A stretch of 64,000 bases of DNA, taken from the NCBI GenBank assembly GCA_002344205.1, contig DDSZ01000039.1, positions 101,143 through 165,142 of the forward strand. The letters are read 5' to 3'. This stretch comes from Opitutaceae bacterium UBA2377 (GTDB taxonomy: Bacteria > Verrucomicrobiota > Verrucomicrobiia > Opitutales > Opitutaceae). Shown here in pieces: positions 55,676 to 64,000 of the stretch. The notes under the pieces were generated by a model. That model was not told the DNA's origin and did no database searches. It saw nothing but the letters and a program-made list of their open reading frames with translations. Position 1 is the stretch's first letter, and the number at the start of each line of letters is the position of its first letter. The position numbers and the translations under genes are program-made.

Positions 55676-56866
55676 ATGACTCCCGCCTACCTCGCCCACC
55701 TGAAGAAAACCCTCGCCGAAATCGAGACCGCCGGACTCTACAAACGCGAACGCGTGCTGACCACACCGCAGCGCGCCCAAGTGGGCGTGGCCGACGGCCG
55801 CGCGGTGCTGAACTTCTGCGCCAACAACTACCTCGGCCTCGCCGATCATCCGGAGATCATCGCCGCCGCCCACGCGACGCTCGACCGCTGGGGTTACGGC
55901 CTCGCCTCGGTGCGTTTCATCTGCGGCACCCAGCAGATTCACAAGGAGCTCGAAGCCAAGCTCAGCACCTTTATCGGCACCGAGGACACCATTCTCTACA
56001 GCTCCTGCTTCGACGCCAACGGCGGCGTGTTCGAAACCCTGCTCACCGCCGAGGACGCCGTCATCAGCGATGAGCTCAACCACGCCTCCATCATCGACGG
56101 CATCCGGCTCTGCAAGGCCCAGCGCTATCGTTATAAAAACAACGACATGGGCGACCTGGAGGCGAAGCTCCGCGAGGCCGACGCCAAGCAGGCGCGCTTC
56201 AAGCTCATCGTCACCGACGGCGTCTTCTCGATGGATGGTTTTATTGCCGACCTGAAATCCATCTGCGACCTTGCCGACAAATACGGCGCTCTGGTCATGG
56301 TGGACGACAGCCACGCCGTCGGCTTCATGGGCAAGACCGGCCGCGGCACGCACGAACACTGCGGCGTGATGGGCCGGGTGGACATCATCACCGGCACGCT
56401 GGGCAAGGCCCTCGGCGGCGCCAGCGGCGGCTATGTGAGCGGCAAGCAGGAAATCGTCGATCTGCTGCGGCAGCGTTCGCGCCCCTATCTGTTTTCCAAC
56501 TCCCTCGCGCCCGTGATCGCCGCCGCCTCGATCACCACGCTCGACCTCATTACCCGCTCGACCGAGCTTCGCGACAAACTGGAAGCCAACACCCGGTATT
56601 TCCGCGAAGGTCTGACCAAAGCCGGGCTCACCCTTCGTCCCGGCACCCACCCCATCGTGCCCGTGATGCTGGGCGACGCCGCCCTCTCCCAAAAGTTTGC
56701 CGCGCGGATGCTGGAAAAGGGCATCTATGTCATCGGTTTCTTTTATCCCGTCGTGCCGCAGGGCATGGCGCGCATCCGCACCCAGGTCAGCGCCGCCCAC
56801 AGTCGGGCCGATCTGGATCGCGCGATTCAGGCTTTCGCCGAAGTCAAAGCCGAACTAGGCCTGTAA
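55676..56866 (+). CDS. kbl: Glycine C-acetyltransferase (2-amino-3-ketobutyrate CoA ligase)
   Basis: PLP enzyme of 396 aa that splits aminoketobutyrate with CoA to glycine and acetyl-Co[33 protein letters not shown] and [20 protein letters not shown] bind substrate and PLP; the Schiff-base lysine is in [18 protein letters not shown]. It starts 2 nt after tdh and is followed by cdd after 2 nt, so all three are likely one transcript. Confidence 0.96.
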   Translation: MTPAYLAHLKKTLAEIETAGLYKRERVLTTPQRAQVGVADGRAVLNFCANNYLGLADHPEIIAAAHATLDRWGYGLASVRFICGTQQIHKELEAKLSTFIGTEDTILYSSCFDANGGVFETLLTAEDAVISDELNHASIIDGIRLCKAQRYRYKNNDMGDLEAKLREADAKQARFKLIVTDGVFSMDGFIADLKSICDLADKYGALVMVDDSHAVGFMGKTGRGTHEHCGVMGRVDIITGTLGKALGGASGGYVSGKQEIVDLLRQRSRPYLFSNSLAPVIAAASITTLDLITRSTELRDKLEANTRYFREGLTKAGLTLRPGTHPIVPVMLGDAALSQKFAARMLEKGIYVIGFFYPVVPQGMARIRTQVSAAHSRADLDRAIQAFAEVKAELGL

Positions 56867-56868
56867 CC

Positions 56869-57294
56869 ATGTCGGATACCCTCGCCCCCGCCACCCTGCG
56901 TCGTCTGGAGAGAGCCGCCCGCACCGCGGCCAAGGGCTCTTATTCGCCTTACTCCAAGTTCCGCGTCGGCGCCGCCATCCTGACCGGGTCGGGCAAAATG
57001 TTTACCGGCACCAACGTCGAAAACGCGAGCTACGGGCTGTGCAACTGCGCCGAGCGCACGGCGATCTTCGCCGCCGTCGCCACCGGTGAACGCGTGCTGC
57101 GGGCCGTCGCGGTTTATACGCCGACCAAGACCGCTACGACGCCCTGCGGCGCCTGCCGGCAGGTCATCAACGAGTTTGGCCCCACCGCCCGGGTGATCAG
57201 CGTGTGCGACGGCCCGGACCGCATCGAGACTACGCTCGATCAACTGCTGCCGGCCGCCTTCGGCCCCAAAAACCTGCGCGTCAGGCCGCGCTGA
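56869..57294 (+). CDS. cdd: Cytidine deaminase
   Basis: Homotetrameric small-type enzyme of 141 aa converting cytidine to uridine. NVENASYGLCNCAERTAIFA gives the first zinc Cys and catalytic Glu, and TTPCGACRQVINEFGP the two further zinc cysteines (PCxxC). SYSPYSKFRVGAAI is the usual N-terminal block. It follows kbl by 2 nt. Its last 14 nt overlap the hisS stop on the other strand. Confidence 0.95.
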   Translation: MSDTLAPATLRRLERAARTAAKGSYSPYSKFRVGAAILTGSGKMFTGTNVENASYGLCNCAERTAIFAAVATGERVLRAVAVYTPTKTATTPCGACRQVINEFGPTARVISVCDGPDRIETTLDQLLPAAFGPKNLRVRPR

Positions 57295-58594
57295 AGAAAT
57301 CGCGCACGGTGTCGGCGAGCTGCGCCGCCGGCACCTCGCGCTCGGAGCGGGTGGCCAGATCGCGGATCTTCACAACGCCCTTGGCGATTTCATCGGCACC
57401 ATAAATCAACGCGAGTTTTGCGCCCGATTCGGCCGCCGCCTTGAACTGCTTGCCGAAGGGAACCTCCTTCATCGGATAATCCACCCGGTAGCCCATCGCC
57501 CGCAGCGCCTGAATGTCGCCAAAGGCCGTGCGCCGTTCCGCCTCGCCGCCGATCACGCAATACACATCAGGCGCGGAAACGAAGGCCGGCATCAAGCCGC
57601 GCTGCTCCAGCAGCAGGGAAAACGTCATGTCGCCGATGGCGAAGCCGACCGCAGGCAGGGCCGGACCGCCGAGTTTTTGCACCAGATCGTCGTAGCGGCC
57701 GCCGCCCGCCAGGGCCCGCAGCTCGCCCTTGCGGTCGAAAGCCTCGAACACAAACCCGGTGTAGTAGGCCAGCCCGCGAACGACGCCAAGGTCCACCTCG
57801 ATGAAGCGCGCAAGGCCCATCGCCTCAAGCCCGCCCAGCAGTTTGCGCCAGTCGGCCAGCCGGCCGGTCAATTTTTCACCGCCCAGCGCGGCCAGCGTCG
57901 CTTCCAGCGCGGCCAGCGATTTGATCTGCAAAAACGCGAGCACCTTGGCTTTGACCCCGGCATCGAGTTCGCCGAACTGCTCCGTGTAGCCCTTGAAGGC
58001 CTCGTCGCCGTATTTCTCGTAGCGATCCACCGCGCCGAGCACGCCGCGGATACGCAGCTCGTCGAGACCGAGCGCTTCCAAATAGTAGAACCACAGGTTG
58101 CGGTCGCTCAGGCGCACGTAAAAATCCTGCTCGGTGAGCCCGAAGGCCGTGAGGCACTGCACGAGCAACGCGATCAGCTCGATCTCGGCCTCGGGGCCGG
58201 CTTCGCCAAAGATATCGGCGTTGAACTGGTTGAAGCAGCGGCCGCGGCCCTTCTGCATGCGCTCATAGCGGTAGAACTCGGCGATGCTGAACCACTTGAT
58301 CGGGCGCTTGAGCGCGTTGGCCTTGGCACCGACCAACCGGCAGACCGTCGGGGTCATCTCCGGCCGCAGGGCGACCTCGCGGCCGCCTTTGTCGGTGAAG
58401 CTGAAGAGCTGCCCCTCGATCTCATCGCCGGACTTCGCCTTGTAGAGATCCAACGGCTCCAGCACGGGCGCATCGTATTCCGCAAAGCCAAACGCCGTCG
58501 CCGTCTGCCGCCACAGGCGGAAGACATGATTTCTCCGTGCGAGGTCCTCGGGATAGAACTCACGGAAGCCGGGCAGGGTTTGGAACGTGGGCAT
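57281..58594 (-). CDS. hisS: Histidyl-tRNA synthetase
   Basis: Class II synthetase of 437 aa. Motif 1 region is near PGFREFYPEDLARRNHVF; motif 2 is FSIAEFYRYERMQKGRGRCF; the His-specific motif VRGLAYYTGFVFEAFDRKGE and GGGRYDDLVQKLGGPALPAV are clear; the C-terminal anticodon domain follows (DVYCVIGGEAERRTAF). The ATG at 58594 fits the family start; the frame upstream of it is open but reads through the HU terminator. Confidence 0.96.
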   Translation of the reverse strand: MPTFQTLPGFREFYPEDLARRNHVFRLWRQTATAFGFAEYDAPVLEPLDLYKAKSGDEIEGQLFSFTDKGGREVALRPEMTPTVCRLVGAKANALKRPIKWFSIAEFYRYERMQKGRGRCFNQFNADIFGEAGPEAEIELIALLVQCLTAFGLTEQDFYVRLSDRNLWFYYLEALGLDELRIRGVLGAVDRYEKYGDEAFKGYTEQFGELDAGVKAKVLAFLQIKSLAALEATLAALGGEKLTGRLADWRKLLGGLEAMGLARFIEVDLGVVRGLAYYTGFVFEAFDRKGELRALAGGGRYDDLVQKLGGPALPAVGFAIGDMTFSLLLEQRGLMPAFVSAPDVYCVIGGEAERRTAFGDIQALRAMGYRVDYPMKEVPFGKQFKAAAESGAKLALIYGADEIAKGVVKIRDLATRSEREVPAAQLADTVRDFFSAA

Positions 58595-58651
58595 GGAAGT
58601 CAGGAAATTGCGCAGCCGGTTGCGGCGGGCGACCATAATTTTGGCCAAATA

Positions 58652-58677
58652 AAAAGGCCGGGAGGACTTCCCGGCCA
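58652..58677 (-). terminator. Intrinsic terminator after the HU/IHF gene
   Basis: GGCCGGGA (58657-58664) pairs with TCCCGGCC (58670-58677) around a 5-base loop, followed on the minus strand by TTTTT (58656-58652). It lies 30 nt after the stop of the DNA-binding protein gene. An A-run on the other side could make it work in both directions. Confidence 0.85.
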
Positions 58678-58706
58678 AAAACAAACGTCCGCTTAACCAC
58701 CCGCCT

Positions 58707-59045
58707 TCAGGCGGCCGGAGGCGTGGGCGGATTGGACTGCAACTTGCCCAGATCGATTTTCTTGAGCTGTTGTTTGAGAATCTTGCCGGATTTGAACTTA
58801 ACCACGGCGCGCTGCGGGATCACCACCTCGGCCTCGGGCTTGTTCGGATTGCGGCCGATGCGGGACTTGCGCACCTGCACCTCAAGCACGCCGAAGTTGC
58901 GCAACTCGACATTGCGGCCGTCAGCCAACGCCTTTTGGATGATGTCGAGCGTCAACTGGACCGTATCTACGACCTGCTTTTGGGGAAAGCCGGTCTTCTT
59001 GTAGATTTCCAGGACGATTTCACGTTTCGTCAGGTTGGTGGACAT
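58707..59045 (-). CDS. HU/IHF family DNA-binding protein
   Basis: Nucleoid protein of 112 aa. The helical N-terminus NLTKREIVLEIYKKTGFPQK, then VELRNFGVLEVQVRKSRIGR NPNKPEA, the beta-arm with the RNP-type segment ending in Pro that bends DNA (RIGRNPNKP). A C-terminal tail of about 20 residues (LGKLQSNPPTPPAA) extends past a standard HU. It may be IHF-like rather than HU. Strong promoter upstream, AAAGGA Shine-Dalgarno 6 nt before the ATG, and its own terminator: a highly expressed single gene. Confidence 0.92.
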   Translation of the reverse strand: MSTNLTKREIVLEIYKKTGFPQKQVVDTVQLTLDIIQKALADGRNVELRNFGVLEVQVRKSRIGRNPNKPEAEVVIPQRAVVKFKSGKILKQQLKKIDLGKLQSNPPTPPAA

Positions 59046-59082
59046 AATTTTCCTTTCGCTGTGAGAAGTGGGATACGAGCTA

Positions 59083-59111
59083 AATTATTTTCAGTTCTAT
59101 GATTGCGTCAA
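59083..59111 (-). promoter_or_regulatory. Sigma-70-type promoter of the HU/IHF gene
   Basis: On the minus strand TTGACG (59111-59106) is separated by 17 bp from ATAATT (59088-59083), close to the consensus -35 and -10. The region is AT-rich in a GC-rich background. The ATG lies 38 nt downstream. The clearest housekeeping promoter in the window. Confidence 0.7.
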
Positions 59112-59161
59112 TAAATATGAATGGTTTGCGAATAAAAAGCCAGTAAACAGATTCAGCCCAC

Positions 59162-59863
59162 ATGCCCGATCCGACCACGATAAATTCCATGTTTGCCCGC
59201 ATCGCCGGACGCTATGACGTGGGCAACCGGGTCTTGAGCGGCGGACTGGACCTGTGGTGGCGACACCGGCTGGTGCGGGCCATGCGGCTGAGCCAGCCCG
59301 CCCAGGTGTTGGATTTGGCCACCGGCAGCGGCGATCTGGCTTTTGCCATCAGCCGCAATATATTGTCAGCCAAAAAGATAATCGGTATGGACTTCTGTCA
59401 ACCGATGCTCGACGAAGCCGAGGCCAAGCAGAAAGCCGCCAAGCACGGCCGCTACCTGAACGTCACTTTCAGCCAAGGCGACGGGCTTAATCTGCCACTG
59501 CCGGATGCTGCCTTTGACGCGGTCAGCATCGCCTTCGGTTTGCGCAACATGGCCAACCGGCATCGCTCTCTTTCGGAGATTCACCGGGTGCTGCGTCCCG
59601 GCGGCCGGCTTTACGTGTTGGAATTCTCGCAGCCCGACCGCTGGTTTCGCCCGATCTACCTGTTTTATCTGCGCCACATCTTGCCGGTCGTCGCCGGGCT
59701 GCTGTGCGGAGACCGGAAAGCTTACGTTTACCTCAACGAGAGCATCGAGGCCTTTCCCGGCCGCGAAGCCTTGTCCGCCGAGATCCTGCGTGCAGGCTAC
59801 ACGGCCGTCACCGCGACCGGGCTGACTTTTGGCGCCGTCGCCCTGCACGAAGCCGTCAAATGA
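59162..59863 (+). CDS. menG: Demethylmenaquinone/ubiquinone methyltransferase (UbiE/MenG)
   Basis: SAM-dependent C-methyltransferase of 233 aa in quinone synthesis. MFARIAGRYDVGNRVLSGGL is the UbiE N-terminal signature; VLDLATGSGDLAFAI binds SAM; FDAVSIAFGLRNMANRHRSL and VLRPGGRLYVLEFSQP are the family's signature blocks. In a menaquinone-using organism the MenG name applies; the sequence alone does not say which quinone. The divergent HU gene lies 116 bp upstream. Confidence 0.93.
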   Translation: MPDPTTINSMFARIAGRYDVGNRVLSGGLDLWWRHRLVRAMRLSQPAQVLDLATGSGDLAFAISRNILSAKKIIGMDFCQPMLDEAEAKQKAAKHGRYLNVTFSQGDGLNLPLPDAAFDAVSIAFGLRNMANRHRSLSEIHRVLRPGGRLYVLEFSQPDRWFRPIYLFYLRHILPVVAGLLCGDRKAYVYLNESIEAFPGREALSAEILRAGYTAVTATGLTFGAVALHEAVK

Positions 59864-59869
59864 GCCGGC

Positions 59870-60187
59870 TCAACTGAAGGATTTGCCGCACCCGCAGGTG
59901 CTCTGGGCGTTGGGGTTCTGGATCTCAAAGCCCTTCCCGTGCAGGCCGTCGTCAAAATCAACCCGGCTGCCGTTCAGGTAAGCGAGACTGGCCGGATCGA
60001 TGACCAGCGCCACGCCCTCGCTTTCCAACTTGGTGTCGTCGGCCTTGGGCTCGTCGAAGGACATCCCGTATTGGAAGCCGGAACAGCCGCCGCTTTCGAC
60101 CAGCACGCGAAGCGGTTTTCCCGGGGCACCGGCCTCGGCCTGCATCTGGCGAATCTGCGTCGCGGCGCGCGGTGTGAGCGTGATCAT
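59870..60187 (-). CDS. A-type iron-sulfur cluster assembly protein (IscA/ErpA/HesB family)
   Basis: 105 aa. The three cluster-binding cysteines are present: LRVLVESGGCSGFQYGMSFD and the C-terminal STCGCGKSF. Delivers Fe-S clusters to target enzymes in the cytoplasm. ErpA, IscA and SufA cannot be told apart here; no isc or suf genes adjoin. Converges with menG, 6 nt apart. ATG at 60187. Confidence 0.93.
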   Translation of the reverse strand: MITLTPRAATQIRQMQAEAGAPGKPLRVLVESGGCSGFQYGMSFDEPKADDTKLESEGVALVIDPASLAYLNGSRVDFDDGLHGKGFEIQNPNAQSTCGCGKSFS

Positions 60188-60308
60188 GCCCGCAACGTAG
60201 GAACGCGGCCGGCGCTGTCAACCGGCCGTCACCCGGCCTGTAGCAGGATTCGGGCCGAAAAAAATTTCACGGCTTGCCAGTGCTTCGCCCGCATCCTTTG
60301 CTCCGGCC

Positions 60309-61313
60309 GTGACCTCCGCCAACAAGGTATTTGCCGAAATCCAATACGAGATGGTGCGCAAGATTGCCGAGGGCGGCATGGGGCTGGTTTACGAGGCCGA
60401 GCAGCTCGGTGCCGGCAATTTCCGCAAGGTCGTGGCCGTGAAAATCATCCGCGAGGAATACTCGGCCATTGATGAATTCCAGAAAAACTTCATCGGCGAG
60501 GCCCGGCTGGTGGCGGATTTGATCCATACCAACATCGTCCAGACCTACCACCTCGGGCAGGCCAACGGACAGTATTTCATGGTGATGGAGTTCGTCCGCG
60601 GCGTGAACCTTGAGCAATTCCTGGAGCGGCACCGGGCCATGCGACGCACCATCCCGGTGGATCTCGCCGCCTTCCTCATCTCCCGGATCGCCCGCGGCCT
60701 CACCTACGCCCATGAAAAATGCGGCCGCGACGGCCGGCACCTCAACATCGTCCACCGCGACATCGGCCCCAAGAACATCATGATCGCCTACGAGGGCGAC
60801 GTGAAGCTCACCGACTTCGGCATCGCGAAGGCCCTCGACCTCATGTATAACGAGGAAGGCAAGGTGATCGCAGGCAAGGACGAATACCTCTCCCCCGAAC
60901 AGGCCAGCTATGCCGTCACCGATGCCCGGGCCGACCTCTTCCCGCTCGGCATCGTGCTCACGGAATTGCTGCTGGGCAAAAATATCTTCCGCTCAACCGA
61001 TCGCGCCCAGTCGCGCCGCAACATCCTCACGATGCCCATCCCGCGGTTCTCGACCCTGCGGCCCGACATCGACGAACGGCTGGAGGCCATCATCCAAAAG
61101 GCCCTGCAGCGCGACCGCGAGAAACGCTATCAGGCCGCCGCGGAAATGATGACCGATCTCGAACTCTACCTTTACAGCGACGGCTACGGGCCCACCAACG
61201 AAAAACTGGGCACCTACATCAAGGAACTTTTCGAAGTGCGCAACCCCGTGCCCTCGGGCGTGCCGTTTCGCACCAGCAATCCTCCCGGCTCCCCCAGCTC
61301 GCCATCCCAATGA
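60309..61313 (+). CDS. Eukaryotic-type Ser/Thr protein kinase (soluble)
   Basis: 334 aa from a GTG at 60309. Kinase subdomains: Gly loop [19 protein letters not shown] with the ATP lysine, Glu in [17 protein letters not shown], the catalytic loop [20 protein letters not shown] and [10 protein letters not shown]. The residue two after the catalytic Asp is Gly rather than the usual Lys of HRDLK, a variant also known in some bacterial kinases (HRDVSPxN). No membrane helix or sensor domain follows; the C-terminal tail is short and Pro/Ser-rich. It lies 24 nt before rpoN, same strand. Confidence 0.88.
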   Translation: MTSANKVFAEIQYEMVRKIAEGGMGLVYEAEQLGAGNFRKVVAVKIIREEYSAIDEFQKNFIGEARLVADLIHTNIVQTYHLGQANGQYFMVMEFVRGVNLEQFLERHRAMRRTIPVDLAAFLISRIARGLTYAHEKCGRDGRHLNIVHRDIGPKNIMIAYEGDVKLTDFGIAKALDLMYNEEGKVIAGKDEYLSPEQASYAVTDARADLFPLGIVLTELLLGKNIFRSTDRAQSRRNILTMPIPRFSTLRPDIDERLEAIIQKALQRDREKRYQAAAEMMTDLELYLYSDGYGPTNEKLGTYIKELFEVRNPVPSGVPFRTSNPPGSPSSPSQ

Positions 61314-61337
61314 ACCGCTTTCCCCCACCCTTCGTGC

Positions 61338-62798
61338 ATGAGCGGGCCCGGATTTAGTCACGACCTTCGCCAGCGCCAGACACAATCCCTTGTCCTTGCG
61401 CCGCAACTGCGACACTCGCTGAAGATCCTGCAAGTCGCCGCGCAGGATCTGCGTTCCGTCATCCAGGAAGAGCTGCAGAGCAACCCCACGCTGGAGGAGT
61501 TGACGCCGGAGACCCCGGGTCTGGAAAAACCCGCCAAGACCGAGGAGGAAAACACCGGCAGCGAGTCGGATGACCGGCGCGAGGAGATGGATTTCACCAA
61601 GGAATTCGAAATCCTTGGCAAACTCGACCAGGACTGGCGCGATTACATGGCCAACGCGGGGGGCAACCAGCCTTACACCGCCGAGAGCGCGGAAAAGCGC
61701 CAGCACTTCCTCGATTCCCAGGTAAGCGAGGCTTCCTTGCAGGAGCACCTGATGCGCCAGGCCGAGCTGCTCGATGTCTCGCCGCCGGTGCTGGCCGCCA
61801 TCGAGCACCTCATCGGCAGCCTGGACGACCGCGGCTTCCTCACCCAAAGCCCCGCGGACGCCGCGTTACAAACCGGCCTGCCGCTCGAAGCCATGCAGGA
61901 GGCCCACGCCGCGCTGAAGACCTTTGATCCGCCGGGCATTGGCAGCCTGAATCTTGAGGAGTGCCTCCTGAACCAACTGGACCTGCAAGGCCGGGCCAAT
62001 TCCCTCGCCGCCCGCATCCTCCGCGACCACTTTGACCTGCTCACCCGCCGCCGCATCCCCGAACTCGCCCGCAAGCTCGGCGCCAACCCCGATGACGTGC
62101 AGTCCGCCATCGAGGAAATCGGCAAGCTCGATCCCGCGCCCGGCCGGCGTTTCACCGAGGACAGCAACCGCGTCGTCGAGCCCGACGTCACCGTTTACAA
62201 GGATGGCGACGAATGGAAGATCACCCTCAACAGCGACTACATCCCCCGCCTGCGCATCTCGAACACGTATCGGGAAATGATCGCGAAGGGCACCCTCTCC
62301 AAGGACGAGCGCGATTATCTGCGCGAACGGATGCGGTCGGGCAAATTTCTCATCGACTCGATCGAACAGCGCCAGCGCACCATCGAGCGGATCACGCGTG
62401 AGATCCTCAAGTTTCAGGCCGACTTTTTCGAGCACGGTGTCTCCCAGCTCAAGCCGCTGACCATGACACAGGTCGCCGAGGTCGTCGGCGTGCACGAGAC
62501 CACCGTGAGCCGCGCCATCGCCAACAAGTATCTCCGCAGCCCGCACGGCATCTTCGAGTTCAAGTTTTTCTTCACCACGGGCTACGAGGCCGACGGCGGC
62601 GCAGCCGTCTCCAACACCAGTGTCAAGGAACTCATCGCGGACTTCATCGCGATCGAGGACCGTTCAAAACCGCTGAGCGACCAGGAAATCGTCGCCAAGC
62701 TGCAGGAAAAGGGCCTCACCATCGCGCGGCGCACGGTCGCCAAATACCGCGAGGAACTCGGCATCCTGCCCAGCAATCTGCGTCGCGACTATTCCTGA
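61338..62798 (+). CDS. rpoN: RNA polymerase sigma-54 factor
   Basis: 486 aa. The N-terminal activator-interaction region has LRQRQTQSLVLAPQLRHSLK and Gln/Leu-rich helices; an acidic linker (residues 55-100) follows; the core-binding part and the helix-turn-helix MTQVAEVVGVHETTVSRAIA lie in the C-terminal half; the RpoN box ARRTVAKYREELGILPS is intact. Needs an enhancer-binding ATPase, none of which is nearby. The kinase gene upstream is 24 nt away. Last 10 nt overlap the end of tsaD on the other strand. Confidence 0.95.
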   Translation: MSGPGFSHDLRQRQTQSLVLAPQLRHSLKILQVAAQDLRSVIQEELQSNPTLEELTPETPGLEKPAKTEEENTGSESDDRREEMDFTKEFEILGKLDQDWRDYMANAGGNQPYTAESAEKRQHFLDSQVSEASLQEHLMRQAELLDVSPPVLAAIEHLIGSLDDRGFLTQSPADAALQTGLPLEAMQEAHAALKTFDPPGIGSLNLEECLLNQLDLQGRANSLAARILRDHFDLLTRRRIPELARKLGANPDDVQSAIEEIGKLDPAPGRRFTEDSNRVVEPDVTVYKDGDEWKITLNSDYIPRLRISNTYREMIAKGTLSKDERDYLRERMRSGKFLIDSIEQRQRTIERITREILKFQADFFEHGVSQLKPLTMTQVAEVVGVHETTVSRAIANKYLRSPHGIFEFKFFFTTGYEADGGAAVSNTSVKELIADFIAIEDRSKPLSDQEIVAKLQEKGLTIARRTVAKYREELGILPSNLRRDYS

Positions 62799-63844
62799 AC
62801 CGAACCGCCGGCCTCGGCGATGCCGGCGGCCGGGCGGATGGGCAGCCCGAAATCCGGCGCGGTCTCGATCCCGTGCCGGTCGATCCACGCGGCAAACGCG
62901 ATCATGCCCGCGTTGTCACCGGTGTGCCGCGGCTCCGCCGCCAGCAACGGCCGGCGTTGCCGCTCGGCCAGCGTCGCCAACCGCTGCCGGAGCAACCGGT
63001 TGTTGGCCACGCCGCCCGACAGCCCCACGCTTGCAAAGTCGCCCTGATCAAGCGCGGCGGACGTTTTGCGCAAAAGCGCATCAATCACCGCCTGCTGGTA
63101 ACTGGCGCACAGATCGGCCCGCCGCGCTTCGACCTCCGCGACCGGCATTTTCTCCAAGGTGTAGCGCAAGCTCGTCTTCAGGCCCGAGAAACTGAAATCG
63201 AGTTCATCCCGCCGGCCCAGGCCGCGGGGAAAATCGAACGCATCGCTCCGACCATCCCTCGCGGCGGACTCGATCAGCGGTCCGCCCGGATAGCCCAGCC
63301 CGAGCAACTTGGCCCCTTTGTCCAGCGCCTCGCCGGCAGCGTCGTCGCGGGTCGAGGAAATCACGCGGATGCGCAGATCGCGGTCGATCACGGCGAGCAA
63401 AGTATTGCCGCCCGACACGATCAGGGAAAGGTGCGGGAGCAACTGCTTCAAATCGGCCGCAAACATTTCGGGAGCCAGTGCATGCCGCGTGATGAACGGC
63501 GAGAAAGCATGCGCCCGCAGGTGATTCACACCCACCACCGGAACCCGCAGGGCCAGCGCCATGGCCTTGGCGGTCGCCACCCCGATGGCCAAACAGGCCG
63601 CGAGTCCCGGCCCGTTGGTGACCGCGATCCGGGTAACACCGTCAAATCCGGTCGCAGCTTGGGCCTTCGCGAGCAGCGGGGCGAAATGCCGGAGATGCTC
63701 CCGCGCGGCGAGATCGGGCACCACGCCGCCATGCCGCTCATGCACGGCCAACTGCGTGTGAATCCATTCCCCGCGCAGCCCCGTCTGCGGGTCAAACACC
63801 GCGACCGCGGTCTCGTCACAGGAACTTTCCAAGGCCAGGATCAT
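62789..63844 (-). CDS. tsaD: tRNA threonylcarbamoyl transferase subunit TsaD
   Basis: 351 aa, ASKHA-fold enzyme for t6A37 of tRNA. ILALESSCDETAVAVFD starts the protein; the metal histidines are in VVGVNHLRAHAFSPFI (HxxxH), and the substrate loops in LSLIVSGGNTLLAV and LSGGVANNRLLRQRL are intact. Usual length about 340 aa. It starts 5 nt after the stop of the upstream gene at the window edge, so both are probably co-transcribed. Confidence 0.95.
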   Translation of the reverse strand: MILALESSCDETAVAVFDPQTGLRGEWIHTQLAVHERHGGVVPDLAAREHLRHFAPLLAKAQAATGFDGVTRIAVTNGPGLAACLAIGVATAKAMALALRVPVVGVNHLRAHAFSPFITRHALAPEMFAADLKQLLPHLSLIVSGGNTLLAVIDRDLRIRVISSTRDDAAGEALDKGAKLLGLGYPGGPLIESAARDGRSDAFDFPRGLGRRDELDFSFSGLKTSLRYTLEKMPVAEVEARRADLCASYQQAVIDALLRKTSAALDQGDFASVGLSGGVANNRLLRQRLATLAERQRRPLLAAEPRHTGDNAGMIAFAAWIDRHGIETAPDFGLPIRPAAGIAEAGGSVQE

Positions 63845-63849
63845 GCGCT

Positions 63850-64000
63850 TCAGTTTCCCGCCTCCCGCTGCGCCAAAAGCCGGCCGCCCCGGATCAGATC
63901 AAGCGCGACCTGAAGCTGCCGGTCTTCAATCGGGGTGAAGCCAAACCGCCGGGCAAACTCCTCCGGATCGCGGATATCCTGGCGCAGGCGCTGGATCCGC
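63850..64000 (-). CDS. C-terminal end of a gene, possibly an S41 C-terminal processing protease (partial)
   Basis: Only the last 49 codons are present. They read IQRLRQDIRDPEEFARRFGF, then TPIEDRQLQVALDLIRGGRL and a short tail ending EAGN. A C-terminus of the form D-x-Q-L-x-x-A-L-x-L is usual in S41 carboxy-terminal processing peptidases, and such genes are often near tsaD, but this is too short to be sure. The stop lies 5 nt before the tsaD ATG. Confidence 0.4.
   Translation of the reverse strand, partial: RIQRLRQDIRDPEEFARRFGFTPIEDRQLQVALDLIRGGRLLAQREAGN

Overview
The window is one dense, GC-rich bacterial chromosome segment carrying housekeeping and nutrient genes, with no sign of plasmid, prophage or transposase. 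I infer Verrucomicrobiota, most likely family Opitutaceae. The grounds are the mix of a GH78 alpha-L-rhamnosidase beside two Gfo/Idh/MocA oxidoreductases, LPS genes (waaA), long-form PstC/PstA, a YdbH-YnbE-YdbL set, and several families of short palindromic repeats between and inside genes. This rests on gene content and style, not on a marker-gene comparison.

Layout. 1-6610 (minus): a phosphate-uptake block, OprP-type porin, pstS, pstC, pstA and pstB (cut by the window edge). 6746-10540 (minus): a ClC channel with CBS domains, then osmC, acr3 and arsC (arsenic resistance). 10632-13226 (minus): an SNF2 helicase. 13386-16523 (plus): three translationally coupled genes, a GT4 glycosyltransferase, an MGDG-synthase-like GT28 enzyme and a PlcP-like phosphoesterase. 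Then come waaA (minus), an M16 peptidase, a C-terminal-CXXCH small protein and small unknowns, a YjdF-type membrane protein, an M50 protease with a repeat-like tail, and ydbL-ynbE-ydbH (minus). 25827-27500: an ACP plus ketosynthase pair. 27665-27740: tRNA-Phe with its terminator.

27817-30061 (minus): manC and a sugar epimerase. 30247-35134 (plus): rhamnosidase and two oxidoreductases. Then a quinone-oxidoreductase-like MDR protein, a pseudouridine synthase, a nitroreductase, two sugar-type ABC permeases, an OYE-family flavin oxidoreductase, a membrane-anchored unknown, a BASS-like transporter, murJ and a conserved unknown. 44733-45677: ispA. 45687-48926 (minus): gap-pgk-tpiA. 49063-51489: a GH13 debranching-type enzyme. 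Then mnmA, dgt, ogt, tdh-kbl-cdd, hisS, an HU/IHF gene, menG/ubiE, an A-type Fe-S protein, a Ser/Thr kinase followed by rpoN, tsaD, and the tail of a gene that may be an S41 protease.

The most interesting reading is a phosphorus-starvation programme. The porin-pst block and the coupled glycosyltransferase-PlcP operon 7 kb away each carry three 11-bp-periodic GTCAC/GACAC units followed, at the same distance, by a possible -10 element. This looks like a Pho-box promoter class. If so, one regulator would switch on phosphate import and, at the same time, replacement of membrane phospholipids by glycolipids: PlcP frees diacylglycerol and the glycosyltransferases add sugars.

A second theme is short palindromic repeats that have entered reading frames. 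A 51-bp in-frame segment in ispA is flanked by 9-bp direct repeats and matches, at 29 of 31 positions, an intergenic copy 14.8 kb away. A 47-bp palindrome of another type sits in mnmA. Further repeats lie at 27541, 28952, 29065, 30141, 36765, 46474 and 47804.
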